From Anaerohabitans sp964387285 (GTDB lineage: Bacteria; Zhuqueibacterota; Zhuqueibacteria; Residuimicrobiales; Residuimicrobiaceae), in contig CAYLWO010000014.1 of the NCBI GenBank assembly GCA_964387285.1, forward strand, positions 30,998 to 94,997: a stretch of 64,000 nucleotides of DNA, read 5' to 3'. The position numbers were made by a program, and so were the translations under genes. Shown piece after piece: positions 16,019 through 24,691 of the stretch; positions within the stretch are counted from its first letter, which is position 1; every line of letters begins with the position of its first letter. The notes below the pieces were generated by a model, which worked only from the letters and a program-made list of their open reading frames with translations, was not told where the DNA came from and made no database searches.

Positions 16019-17332
16019 TTATTGCTTTTTTCCCGCTGCCAGTGACGCGCACAGCAACTCCCGATCATTGCGAATAAAGATATGCCGATTGGCAAAAGCG
16101 GGGTGGGACCAGGTCACCCCTTTTCCTTTGCGATTCATCTGGCCGGTTGTGGGCTCGATGAGCATGGCGCGACTGATGACCTGCAATCCCAGGGCTGAAA
16201 GTCTGGTGATGAGCAGTTCACCGTGTTCGTTGAACATCCATGTTTCAGCGCCGTTTTGGACAAGATGGATGTTGGCCCAGCGATCCCTGGTTACCGCGTT
16301 CAGATCCTCCCATATACGTTCGCCGGTCGTCAAGTCGAGACAGCGCAACTCGCCATAGCTGTCAACGCCATAGATATGATGATCCATGAGCACGGGCGTG
16401 GAGATGCAACAGTGCAGTCCGTCGGTCAAGCGTTCGCTTTTACCGCGTCGTCGCCATAGTTCCTTCGCTGCCAATTTGCCGGGGTCCACTTGCACCAGCA
16501 ACGATCCCTGAAAAAAGCTGCTCACAAATATTTTATCCCGGTACACCACCGGCGTCGCAATGCCCATAATGGTGCCGTCTTGAACAAACGGCACGCTCCA
16601 GTGGAGCCGGCCTGAACACGGATCCAAACCGGCGAGTCGCGCTGCCGTCCACACCACCAGCACCCGCTGACCAGCCTGATCGATGACAATGGGCGCCGAG
16701 TAACAGGCCTCATCGTTTAAATTACGCCAGACCTCCTTGCCGGTGTTTTGTTCCAATGCAATCACGCAGGCGTTATTGCTGCCGCCGATCTGCAGAATGA
16801 GCAATTCTTTTTCTACCAGAGGTGAGGCCGCAATTCCCCAGACCGGCATGCGAATTTCATATTCCTGATCCAGGTTTCGTTGCCAGAGCACGCGACCGGA
16901 GAAGGCATCAAAACAGTACAAATGCCCCATGCTGCCCAGTGAGTAGGCCCGGCCCGCATGGAGCAGAACACTGGCGCGTGGGCCGGCAGGATAGCCGATG
17001 TTTCGATAACGACATTCGTAACCAAAGGACCATACTCTTTGACCGTCGCTTTCCCGAAAACAATGCACGCGTTCGCTGTCGTTTGCAGCGGTGACACGAT
17101 CGGTAACGTAAACCAGACCGTTGGCAACCGTGGGACCGCTGTACCCCGCACCGATAGCGGCGCGCCATTTGCCAGGCAAAGAACCACCCGTGAAAGATTT
17201 AATGATGTTGGTTTCAGTCCAGACACCGTCGCGCCCGGGTCCCCGCCACTGCGGCCAGTCAGCAGCCAGGGCATCGCTGAGCACGGAAAAGAGCATGGGT
17301 ATGAACAGACAAAAGGACACAGGTTTATGCAT
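16019..17332 (-). CDS. Secreted PQQ-like beta-propeller protein
   Basis: 437 residues from the ATG at 17332. A 97-residue upstream extension overlapping the porin gene was rejected because a signal peptide starts here (MHKPVSFCLFIPMLFSVLSD). The mature N-terminus 'ADWPQWRGPGRDGVW' is typical of PQQ-repeat propellers. Repeated blades follow, such as 'RVHCFRESDGQRVWSFGYEC', 'LYCFDAFSGRVLWQRNL' and 'LRCLDLTTGERIWEDL'. PQQ-dehydrogenase active-site features are not evident, so it may be a BamB-like structural protein. It begins 16 bp after the porin stop, in the same transcription unit as the acetate transporter genes. Confidence 0.82.
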   Translation of the reverse strand: MHKPVSFCLFIPMLFSVLSDALAADWPQWRGPGRDGVWTETNIIKSFTGGSLPGKWRAAIGAGYSGPTVANGLVYVTDRVTAANDSERVHCFRESDGQRVWSFGYECRYRNIGYPAGPRASVLLHAGRAYSLGSMGHLYCFDAFSGRVLWQRNLDQEYEIRMPVWGIAASPLVEKELLILQIGGSNNACVIALEQNTGKEVWRNLNDEACYSAPIVIDQAGQRVLVVWTAARLAGLDPCSGRLHWSVPFVQDGTIMGIATPVVYRDKIFVSSFFQGSLLVQVDPGKLAAKELWRRRGKSERLTDGLHCCISTPVLMDHHIYGVDSYGELRCLDLTTGERIWEDLNAVTRDRWANIHLVQNGAETWMFNEHGELLITRLSALGLQVISRAMLIEPTTGQMNRKGKGVTWSHPAFANRHIFIRNDRELLCASLAAGKKQ

Positions 17333-17348
17333 CTTGATCACATCCGGA

Positions 17349-18569
17349 CTAGAAGAAATAAAATACCGCCAGTAAAAGCCGAAGATTGGCAATTCGTTTG
17401 GTGTTTTCCACCCGGCCCTTGTTCGCGCCGTTGTTGTTGCCGTAATCTGCCGCCGTATATTCCAATTCGGTCGATACTCTTGTCTTTCCCGAATTGACTT
17501 GAATTCTTGGCGAGAGACGAAATATCTGGTCGATGTTGGTTCCGCGGCCAAAATATGAACCAACAACCTCGTCTTTGGCGCCCAGATTCTTGGAATATCC
17601 GGCAAAAACCGCATATTCGACATTTTTGCCTGTAGAAATTTCTCCCCACGCCGAGTAACATCTTAACGCCGTATAGCTTTCAAATCCCGAAACAGCATCC
17701 ACGGATTTTATCGCATAGCCGCCCAGCATCAGTTGATCCGCCAAATTTCCTCCATAAACCCCCTCCAGTTTGACCGCAACAGGATTGATGGTGAGTTTGG
17801 CGTATCCCAGCAACGATGTGGCGCTGAAGGCGTGATCGGTCTTCAGGTTTTTGCCGGTAACGATCCGCGGCGTCAATTTTTTAAAATCAACGCCCACGCC
17901 TAAAAGGCGGCCTTGACACGAATATTGCAGTTGGGCATGAAGATTGGGAACAACGGAATTACGCAGATAGGCGCTGCTGAATCCGGCAGGACCATTGCTG
18001 GTAAAATCCCGTTGCGAGGCAGCCACGCCGATGAATTTGACATTTTTCATGGAATAAATAAATTTGATCTGCGGATTTCTGGAAAATGGTTGAAACGGCG
18101 CACCGGTGTTAAACGAGACAACGCCGGGAAACATTTCAGTGACAAACATCGGATGCCAGGTTTGTCCGACCAGAATAGAGATTTTTTTCCAATCGAGTTT
18201 GACAAAGGCCAGTCGGAGTCTGAATCCGGGCAGATCGGCGTCGGTCGTGCCAAAGAACTCGCCTTCGATGACGCCAGAAGTTTTGGCGCCAAACGCATCA
18301 GGCCCGGTGATTTTTCCATGCAACCGGGTTTGGATGGAAAGAATATTAAAGGACGGTTGTGCGTTAACATCAAGGCCTTGATTATCCGGTTTTTCATTTG
18401 CCGGATAAAGCAGAAAATGACCTTCCCGAAACGATTCTGTTTGACGGGAATCATAAAACAAATCGGTCTTGACATATCCGGACCAGGCGATTCCGAACGA
18501 CTGATTTTCGGCCTGGGCCAAACAAATGCCGGCCATAAACAACAGCCAGACTGGGATCCATTTTTTCAT
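17349..18569 (-). CDS. Outer-membrane porin-like beta-barrel protein
   Basis: 406 residues from the ATG at 18569, chosen because it has GGAGG upstream and opens a signal peptide (MKKWIPVWLLFMAGICLAQA). The mature chain alternates polar and aromatic residues in many short strands ('GIAWSGYVKTDLFYDSRQTE', 'LRLAFVKLDWKKISILVGQT') and ends in LAVFYFF, the aromatic C-terminus recognised by the BAM complex. It resembles DcaP/porin-type barrels. With ActP upstream in the same operon it may let acetate or another small anion through the outer membrane; this is inference from position. Confidence 0.75.
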   Translation of the reverse strand: MKKWIPVWLLFMAGICLAQAENQSFGIAWSGYVKTDLFYDSRQTESFREGHFLLYPANEKPDNQGLDVNAQPSFNILSIQTRLHGKITGPDAFGAKTSGVIEGEFFGTTDADLPGFRLRLAFVKLDWKKISILVGQTWHPMFVTEMFPGVVSFNTGAPFQPFSRNPQIKFIYSMKNVKFIGVAASQRDFTSNGPAGFSSAYLRNSVVPNLHAQLQYSCQGRLLGVGVDFKKLTPRIVTGKNLKTDHAFSATSLLGYAKLTINPVAVKLEGVYGGNLADQLMLGGYAIKSVDAVSGFESYTALRCYSAWGEISTGKNVEYAVFAGYSKNLGAKDEVVGSYFGRGTNIDQIFRLSPRIQVNSGKTRVSTELEYTAADYGNNNGANKGRVENTKRIANLRLLLAVFYFF

Positions 18570-18623
18570 TTTCAGAGTACCTCCACTTACACGGTTCTGT
18601 TTTTTAGCCCTTGTTTCCTGCCT

Positions 18624-18660
18624 GCAACCTTGCGAAGGCTTGAAACCTTGGCAAGGTTTT
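18624..18660 (-). repeat. CCTTGCGAAGG hairpin repeat (actP 3' side)
   Basis: GCAACCTTGCGAAGGCTTGAAACCTTGGCAAGGTTTT forms an imperfect stem. On the minus strand it lies 37 bp after the actP stop. Same family as 31202, 43067 and 59516. Confidence 0.6.
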
Positions 18661-18697
18661 TCGATAAGGACCATTTATTCTTTTCTGGATTTGATGC

Positions 18698-20245
18698 CTA
18701 ATCGGCGCCGATGCCCAGATATGTGCGGAGTTTTTCATCTTCAAATTTATTTTCAGCGTTTTCCTCTTTGGTAAGCTTGGAAACAATGTAACCGGCCAGA
18801 AACGATGCGCTCATCGAAATAAGCGCCGGATTTTTCAGTGGAAAAATCGCTTCCTTATTTTTTAGAATATCCACCCACACGGTCGGACTCAGTAGGATCA
18901 GGAGGACCGCCAGTCCGGCGCCGGTGATAATACTGGCCACAGCGCCTTTGGTAGTGAATTTTTTCCAGAGTATGGATAACAAAAGCGACGGGAAATTGGC
19001 ACTGGCGGCTATGGCAAAAGCCAGGCCGACCATAAAAGCCACGTTTTGTCCCTGAAAGGTCAAACCGAGAACGATGGCCAGTACGCCTATAAGCAGAGTC
19101 GAGCCCCGAGCGACTTTAACTTCGCCGGCTTCATCGGTTTTGCCTTTTTTAATCACGTTAACATAAAGATCATGGGATAAGGTTGATGCACCGGAAAGCG
19201 TCAAGCCGGCGACCACGGCGAGAATGGTGGCAAAAGCCACCGCGGCGATAAAGCCGAGGAAAAACTGGCCGCCCACTGACTCCGCCAACAACAGCGCCGC
19301 CATATTTCCACCTTTGTCGATGCTGCTGATTACATTCTGACCGACGAGTACCATGGCGCCAAAACCGATAATAAAAGTCAGGATATAGAAATAGCCGATA
19401 AAACCGGTGGCGACGAAAACCGATTTGCGCGCTTGCTTGGCGTCCGGAACGGTAAAAAATCTCATCAAGATATGCGGCAATCCGGCGGTTCCCAAGATGA
19501 GCGCCAGTCCTAATGAAATGGCGTCCCAGGGATTGGTGACAAAACCGCCCGGCGACAGCACTGCGTCGCTGTATTTTAACGTCGCCTGTTCAAAAAGTGT
19601 GATGGGATTCATGCCGAAATGCGCCAGGGTCATAATGACCAGAAAAGTAGCCCCGGATAAAAGCAAAACGGCTTTGATGATTTGCACCCAGGTGGTCGCC
19701 AACATGCCGCCAAACAATACATAGGCAATCATCACCAAACCGACCACAATAACGGCAGTGGCGTAAGGAAGACCAAACAATATGTTGACCAGCGAACCGG
19801 CGCCCACCATCTGAGCAATCAGATAAAAGACAATGGTCATCAGGGAACCCACGGATGAAGCGATTCTTACCGGCTTTTGCTTGAGGCGAAAGGCCACGAC
19901 ATCAGCAAAGGTAAACTTGCCCAGGTTGCGCAAGGGCTCGGCGATCAAAAACATGACCAGAGGCCAGCCCACGAGAAATCCAATGGAATAAATCAACCCG
20001 TCATATCCTTTTAAAGAAACCATGCCCGCGATTCCCAAGAAGGAGGCGGCGCTCATATAATCGCCGGACAGGGCTAAACCGTTTTGAAAACCGGAAATAC
20101 TCCTGTCAGCGGCATAAAACTCCGACGTCGTTTTCGTCCTTTTGGCCGCCCAGTAGGTTATAATCAGGGTGATGGCGACGAAAACAAAAAAAATGATAAT
20201 GGAAGCAATATTTACTTGGCCCAGAGTCGTTTGAATCGTTTCCAC
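18698..20245 (-). CDS. actP: Cation:acetate symporter (sodium:solute symporter family)
   Basis: 515 residues with about 13 hydrophobic segments. It starts at GTG 20245 behind AGGAGAG. SSS-family features include 'SEFYAADRSISGFQNGLALS', 'GDYMSAASFLGIAGMVSLKG' and 'GLPHILMRFFTVPDAKQARK'. It matches ActP-type acetate/glycolate permeases and is preceded by the customary DUF485 protein. It imports acetate with Na+ or H+ at the inner membrane. Lying next to the acetyl-CoA pathway cluster, it suggests acetate is taken up and activated, or oxidised by running the pathway backwards. Confidence 0.92.
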   Translation of the reverse strand: METIQTTLGQVNIASIIIFFVFVAITLIITYWAAKRTKTTSEFYAADRSISGFQNGLALSGDYMSAASFLGIAGMVSLKGYDGLIYSIGFLVGWPLVMFLIAEPLRNLGKFTFADVVAFRLKQKPVRIASSVGSLMTIVFYLIAQMVGAGSLVNILFGLPYATAVIVVGLVMIAYVLFGGMLATTWVQIIKAVLLLSGATFLVIMTLAHFGMNPITLFEQATLKYSDAVLSPGGFVTNPWDAISLGLALILGTAGLPHILMRFFTVPDAKQARKSVFVATGFIGYFYILTFIIGFGAMVLVGQNVISSIDKGGNMAALLLAESVGGQFFLGFIAAVAFATILAVVAGLTLSGASTLSHDLYVNVIKKGKTDEAGEVKVARGSTLLIGVLAIVLGLTFQGQNVAFMVGLAFAIAASANFPSLLLSILWKKFTTKGAVASIITGAGLAVLLILLSPTVWVDILKNKEAIFPLKNPALISMSASFLAGYIVSKLTKEENAENKFEDEKLRTYLGIGAD

Positions 20246-20284
20246 TGAACACTCTCCTATGTGATTGGGTTGAATGGCATGACG

Positions 20285-20599
20285 TTATTTTTCCAGAATT
20301 TCGTTGCGCAATTCGCGAACCGCTTTGTCGTAATCACGATTCGCCCAGCGCGTATACCAGCCGGTCAACAGCCAGGCAAAAACAATAATGCTAATGCCGA
20401 TAGGCAAACCCAGCGTGATATGTCCGCCTATTTTTATAGCAAGCAGTTCTTTATAGAAGGCGATGCACAGAATGAACCCAAAATAAACGATCAGCATAAC
20501 GGCCGTTAAGGACAGAGTAACTTTTAATCTTTTTTTTACAAGTTCTCTGAACTTTTCGGATTCCAGAATTTCATTCACTCGAGTTGCTTGGATGCCCAT
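20285..20599 (-). CDS. DUF485 membrane protein (YjcH-like ActP partner)
   Basis: 104 residues with two transmembrane helices (about 27-51 and 61-84) and a basic C-terminal tail 'RWANRDYDKAVRELRNEILE'. It has a very good ribosome-binding site (AAGGAGAG) and lies 39 bp upstream of actP. This gene pair is standard in acetate uptake operons. The biochemical role of DUF485 proteins is not established; an accessory role for the symporter is assumed. Confidence 0.88.
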   Translation of the reverse strand: MGIQATRVNEILESEKFRELVKKRLKVTLSLTAVMLIVYFGFILCIAFYKELLAIKIGGHITLGLPIGISIIVFAWLLTGWYTRWANRDYDKAVRELRNEILEK

Positions 20600-20649
20600 A
20601 CTTTCTCTCCTTGTTTGGTTGGGGTAATGGGTGATTGGCGTTTTAACGT

Positions 20650-23544
20650 TTATTTGATTTTTGTTCCTTTAAAATCTACGCTCATGATGTGCCGCAGGTC
20701 TTCCAGTACAGCATAATGTCGTTTGAAAAGAATCGCCTCGATATCGGTCAAACTTTGCGGATTGATCATATTGTCGATGGCCGCATTTTGATCATGACGC
20801 TCCTTTTGGTGCTTGAAACGCAGCTGCATTAAAAAATTATAGCAATAGGAAACGCTCTTGACTACGCCGGGGTTGAGAACGCCTCTATCCAAAAGCGCTT
20901 CGAGACGTCGCACCGTGTTCGTTTCCTGCAGCTTATGCTTTATGGAATACAGCCGGACAAAGTCGACGACCGGAAGCAACAACATCTTGAGATCGATCGG
21001 TGCTTTCAGCTTGAGCATCGCATCCGGAATGCTGTGGCTCAACAGACTTTCGACCATATAAATGAAAAACGTTTCAAAACTGGCGGTTACATGTTCAATG
21101 TGCCGATGCAGTTGTCCGGTCAGATTTTCATCGCCGTAAACATTGCGGAAATCAAAAAATATTTTTATATCCAGCAAATCCTGAGGACTGGAGGTCGTAA
21201 TCCAATCGGTAAAATATCTTTTCCAAACCGAATAGGGTTGACACCACTTTTTATTTTTTGCCATCATCTCGCCTTTGCAGTACCGATATCCCGCCATGGC
21301 CAAATAGTCGCAGATTTTCTCCCCGAGCCGATTGAAATACCGACTCACCTCCTGTTCGGTTTCAGCGGCTACATCCGCATAGATAATGGCGTTGTCCTGG
21401 TCCGTAGCCAGGGTTTGTTCCTCTCTTCCCTCGCTGCCCATGGTAATAAAGGCGAACGAGGCCGGCGGCGGACCCGTTTCGTCGATGGCCAGTTCAACAA
21501 TTCGTTTGGTAATGGCGTCCGAAATCAAGGTGATGAACGTGGTGGTGCTGTGAACGTTGGCGTCGTATTCGATCAAACCTCTTACGAGTAGGAGCAATTG
21601 ATCCTTATAGTCGACAATTTTTTTAACCTGATCGGCGGCCTCGATGTTTTTTATATAGAACAGAAAATTGTTGTAGGAAGCTGCAAAGAGCTCATCCATG
21701 GTTAAAAGGCCTGCGATTGAGTGATCGGCCTTTCTGACCACCAGCCGCCGAATTTTTTTCTTGCGAAAATTGACCAGAGCCTCATGGAGCGTGGCTTTTG
21801 CACCAATGGAATAAATGGGCGAACTCATAACCTTATAGACCGGCTCATCGAGACTCTGCGAGCTTGATACCACGCGCTCGCGTATATCACGGTCCGTTAA
21901 AAATCCAAGCTCTTCGCCGTTATCACCGACGATCAGAACGGCATTACTGTCGTGGCGCGTCATGATCTTGACGGCGTCGCGGATAGGCGCGGTATGCGCG
22001 CACGAATAGAGTTCTTTGACGAATCCCTGCACCCTTTGTGAAAGCATAAGCACCAGAGTATGCAGATCGACCAGCAATTTTTCTCTGTCTTTATCGGTTT
22101 TTCGCTGCTCGGAAATATCTTCCACTATGCCGTCCAAGGAGACCAAATGACCGTGCCCATCCCGGATCATAACTGCGGACAACGAAACCGTAAGAACGGT
22201 TCCATCGCTCTTTTTCAGCGGCGCCGTCGTGTTGTTGACAAATCCCTCGGTCCATAAACTGTATTTAACAGATTCAGCCAGCGCGGGATCGCTGAAAAAG
22301 TCAAAAAGAGAGGAAGCGAGAATCTCTTTGTCCTGATGCACGCCCAGAATGTTCTTGAGCGCCGGATTGACCTCGGTAAACCGGGCCTCCCGATCCGGCT
22401 GGGCCCTGAACACGCCGATCGTCAGCTGGTTGGTCAACGCCAGATACTTTTCTTTCGAATAGCCGAGCGCTTCCTCCATTTCTTTATGACGGCTGATATC
22501 CTTGACGCTGATGACCACGCCGCTGTTGTTCAGGACATTGATGGGCGAAATCATCAGAAATGCGTTGAGGGTGTCCCCGTTCTGCTTTATCAGTTCGGTT
22601 TCGAATTGTTCGGTCGTTTCAGAACCGTTCCTTTTTCGCAGGTTGCTAAAGTCAAATGTTTTCGAATCAGGCATGGTTCGAAAGATGCGCGATAAGGCGA
22701 TGGGAACGGCAGACTCTTCATAACCGAGCATGGCATAGATCGCTTTATTATAAAACACCTGCCGGTTTTCGAGAATCATGATCAGGCCTTCCCCCGATGC
22801 CTCTACGAGCATTCGGTATTTTTCCCGTGATTCACTCAGTTCATCTTCCGCTATTCGCCTTTTTCGTTCACTCTGATAATTCTGAAAAGCCAGATAAAAA
22901 AGAAACAGGGAACTGAGAATGGTGATCAGAATAGAGATGGTGATTATTTTTTTTGCCAGACGCTCCATTTCTTCTCTTACGTCTTCAATGTAGATACCCG
23001 TGCCCACAATCCAGCCCCAGGGCGCGTACTCTTTTACAAAAGAGAGTTTGGGCACGATCCTGGTTGAATCGTCCTTCCATTGCCACATATAATCGACAAA
23101 GCCCTCTCCCTGTGTTTTGACCACCCGCGTCATTTCCACAAACAATTTCTTTTGATGTGAATCGACAAATCCGGAAAGATCTTTTCCGTTCAATTCAGGA
23201 CGATACGGGTGCACGACCATTTTGGGATGCATATCCGTAACCCAAAAATAATCCTTGGACTCCTCCCCATACCGGAGCGTTTGCAGTTGGCGAATGGCCG
23301 ATTCCTGTGCCTGTTGCAGAGTCAACTCGCCGCTGTTTTCCATTCGGCGCCAGTTATCGATCATGCTTACGGCCGAATAGGATAGTTCCCGGATCATCTC
23401 CCGTTTGCGGTCCAGTATGATGTTTTCGAACTGTGGAATCACCACCCAAAAAAGCGCCACGATAAACAACAGCATGGTGATCAGCGTCGGGAAGAGCACT
23501 TTGGCATACGTGTATTTTTTCGAAACGGAATGGCGTGGTTGCAT
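20650..23544 (-). CDS. Membrane sensor: Cache-PAS-PAS-CBS-CBS-DUF294 nucleotidyltransferase
   Basis: 964 residues. TM helix at about 17-36; periplasmic single-Cache domain at about 40-190 ('YFWVTDMHPKMVVHPYRPEL', 'APWGWIVGTGIYIEDV'); second TM at 199-220; two PAS domains at about 238-355 and 362-480; a CBS pair at about 512-622; a GlnD-like DUF294 nucleotidyltransferase at about 645-790 with 'MGSEGREEQTLATDQDNAII' holding the GS...D.D metal site; DUF294 C-terminal domain to the end. Soluble CBS-DUF294 proteins commonly sit beside actP. Here that module is joined to an extracellular ligand sensor, so external acetate or another carboxylate could be sensed by the Cache domain. No kinase or GGDEF output is present; the nucleotidyltransferase is the probable output, with unknown target. 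Confidence 0.9.
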   Translation of the reverse strand: MQPRHSVSKKYTYAKVLFPTLITMLLFIVALFWVVIPQFENIILDRKREMIRELSYSAVSMIDNWRRMENSGELTLQQAQESAIRQLQTLRYGEESKDYFWVTDMHPKMVVHPYRPELNGKDLSGFVDSHQKKLFVEMTRVVKTQGEGFVDYMWQWKDDSTRIVPKLSFVKEYAPWGWIVGTGIYIEDVREEMERLAKKIITISILITILSSLFLFYLAFQNYQSERKRRIAEDELSESREKYRMLVEASGEGLIMILENRQVFYNKAIYAMLGYEESAVPIALSRIFRTMPDSKTFDFSNLRKRNGSETTEQFETELIKQNGDTLNAFLMISPINVLNNSGVVISVKDISRHKEMEEALGYSKEKYLALTNQLTIGVFRAQPDREARFTEVNPALKNILGVHQDKEILASSLFDFFSDPALAESVKYSLWTEGFVNNTTAPLKKSDGTVLTVSLSAVMIRDGHGHLVSLDGIVEDISEQRKTDKDREKLLVDLHTLVLMLSQRVQGFVKELYSCAHTAPIRDAVKIMTRHDSNAVLIVGDNGEELGFLTDRDIRERVVSSSQSLDEPVYKVMSSPIYSIGAKATLHEALVNFRKKKIRRLVVRKADHSIAGLLTMDELFAASYNNFLFYIKNIEAADQVKKIVDYKDQLLLLVRGLIEYDANVHSTTTFITLISDAITKRIVELAIDETGPPPASFAFITMGSEGREEQTLATDQDNAIIYADVAAETEQEVSRYFNRLGEKICDYLAMAGYRYCKGEMMAKNKKWCQPYSVWKRYFTDWITTSSPQDLLDIKIFFDFRNVYGDENLTGQLHRHIEHVTASFETFFIYMVESLLSHSIPDAMLKLKAPIDLKMLLLPVVDFVRLYSIKHKLQETNTVRRLEALLDRGVLNPGVVKSVSYCYNFLMQLRFKHQKERHDQNAAIDNMINPQSLTDIEAILFKRHYAVLEDLRHIMSVDFKGTKIK

Positions 23545-23564
23545 AAGTCTGCCCTGAAAATTTT

Positions 23565-24335
23565 TCAGTTAAGGACGGAAGCGTACGATTGCAGGGAGAT
23601 CGTTTTGAATTCTCCCACTGAGGTGTCTAAAACCATGACACCGTTTCTTCTGGTTGTTCTGGCCACGCATGGAACGACAATCCAGTGCGGGTCCTGCAGA
23701 AGTTTAACTTTTTTAAAACCAACCAGGTTAAATTCGGTTTCCTGCACCACCAGCGCCCCCTCCGGATGGCCATGGCCGGAGACGCTGATGGTGCAATTGT
23801 GTTCAGCCATATAGGTCAAATGCTTTTTTAGATGAAACGCTTCCCGTGGAAAATAGATGGCGGAACCCGAAAAATCGGGATAACAAAAATGTGAAAACAT
23901 GAATCTCAAGCCGCCCATTTCTTTTATTTCGACTTCCTGCAAACCGTCCAGGTATGACTTTGCTTCGTCGCTCAGTCGGCACCTGATCTCACTGTCTTCA
24001 TACAGCCAGATTCTATTTCTCGCCTTTTTAGCTCGTATATCGTAATCCAGATCGTACCAATTCTCCCCATAGGGGAACCCGGCCCTGAAAACCGGCGTTT
24101 TTTTGACCGCAAACAGATCATGATTACCGGCTACCGCCACCGAACAATTCTGCCGCACCAGGCGAATGCATTCTTCCGCATTTCTGGTCTCAATGTAGCG
24201 GTAAAACGGCAGAGTAAATCCGACAATGTCGCCGAGACAGATCAGCGCATCACACTTTTCCTTTGCCAGGATGAAAAGCGCTTTTTCAAGATTATGAACG
24301 TCTTCGTGAATATCCGTGAGAAAACCTAATTTCAT
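23565..24335 (-). CDS. Metallophosphoesterase
   Basis: 256 residues from the ATG at 24335, chosen because the catalytic core begins at once (MKLGFLTDIHEDVHN). Calcineurin-type motifs are in order: 'DIHED', 'LICLGDIVGF', 'AVAGNHDLF', 'MFSHFCYPDF' and 'SGHGHPEGA'. A longer frame up to 24422 is open but adds unrelated sequence. No signal peptide, so cytoplasmic. It ends the transcription direction upstream of the sensor gene (20 bp gap) and could remove a phosphoryl or nucleotidyl group made by that system; the substrate is unknown. No clear ribosome-binding site. Confidence 0.85.
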   Translation of the reverse strand: MKLGFLTDIHEDVHNLEKALFILAKEKCDALICLGDIVGFTLPFYRYIETRNAEECIRLVRQNCSVAVAGNHDLFAVKKTPVFRAGFPYGENWYDLDYDIRAKKARNRIWLYEDSEIRCRLSDEAKSYLDGLQEVEIKEMGGLRFMFSHFCYPDFSGSAIYFPREAFHLKKHLTYMAEHNCTISVSGHGHPEGALVVQETEFNLVGFKKVKLLQDPHWIVVPCVARTTRRNGVMVLDTSVGEFKTISLQSYASVLN

Positions 24336-24424
24336 TACAGTCGGCCGATGAGTGTAAATGATGTTGCCGTTTATTCCGCTCTGGTGTAAACCATCAAGGG
24401 ACAGAAAAGAAAGCCACCACAAGA

Positions 24425-24496
24425 GTCACGGCAGGTAACTCTGCATCCCACCGTTGGCCCCTTGCAGTGACCAGGAGCCATTTTCACAAAGCTCCT
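24425..24496. other. Structured-looking intergenic segment, class not recognised
   Basis: In the 356-bp divergent gap 24336-24691, GTCAC (24425-24429) can close with GTGAC (24467-24471) around an inner GCAG/CTGC hairpin. AGGAGC (24473-24478) pairs with GCTCCT (24491-24496). It could be a 5' leader of either neighbour. I could not match it to a known riboswitch. The rest of the gap is AT-rich and holds the promoter at 24577. Confidence 0.25.
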
Positions 24497-24576
24497 TTCC
24501 CCGGAACTTGAAAAAGTACCTAATCAAAAGTCAAAAAACAAGCAGAAAATGAAGCGGATTCATAATATTATAAAAC

Positions 24577-24605
24577 TTGCATATAAATGGAAATAATACT
24601 ATTAT
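24577..24605 (+). promoter_or_regulatory. Sigma70-type promoter for the 24.7-kb barrel gene
   Basis: TTGCAT, 17-bp spacer, TATTAT (a TATAAT overlaps three bases later). The gene start is 87 bp downstream. The same -35 and spacing recur at 34535, 39552 and 58208. Confidence 0.55.
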
Positions 24606-24691
24606 AATTTAATCCGAATAAACAAAAATGCTTAACGCAAATCATCCATGCTTCAACAAATTCGCAAGCATCCAACAAACAGGAGGACGCA

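Noticed and set aside
15874..16095. 73-aa minus-strand frame upstream of the GntR-type gene
   Set aside because: Overlaps the end of the PQQ-propeller gene by 77 bp, no ribosome-binding site and no family features.
16019..17623. Longer 534-aa version of the PQQ-propeller protein
   Set aside because: The extra 97 residues overlap the porin gene in another frame; the signal peptide starts at 17332.
24425..24496. Cobalamin or cyclic-di-GMP riboswitch in the 24.4-kb gap
   Set aside because: Short resemblances (GGGGAA, GTCACTG, TGGGATGCA) are present, but the order and spacing of the conserved cores do not fit either class.
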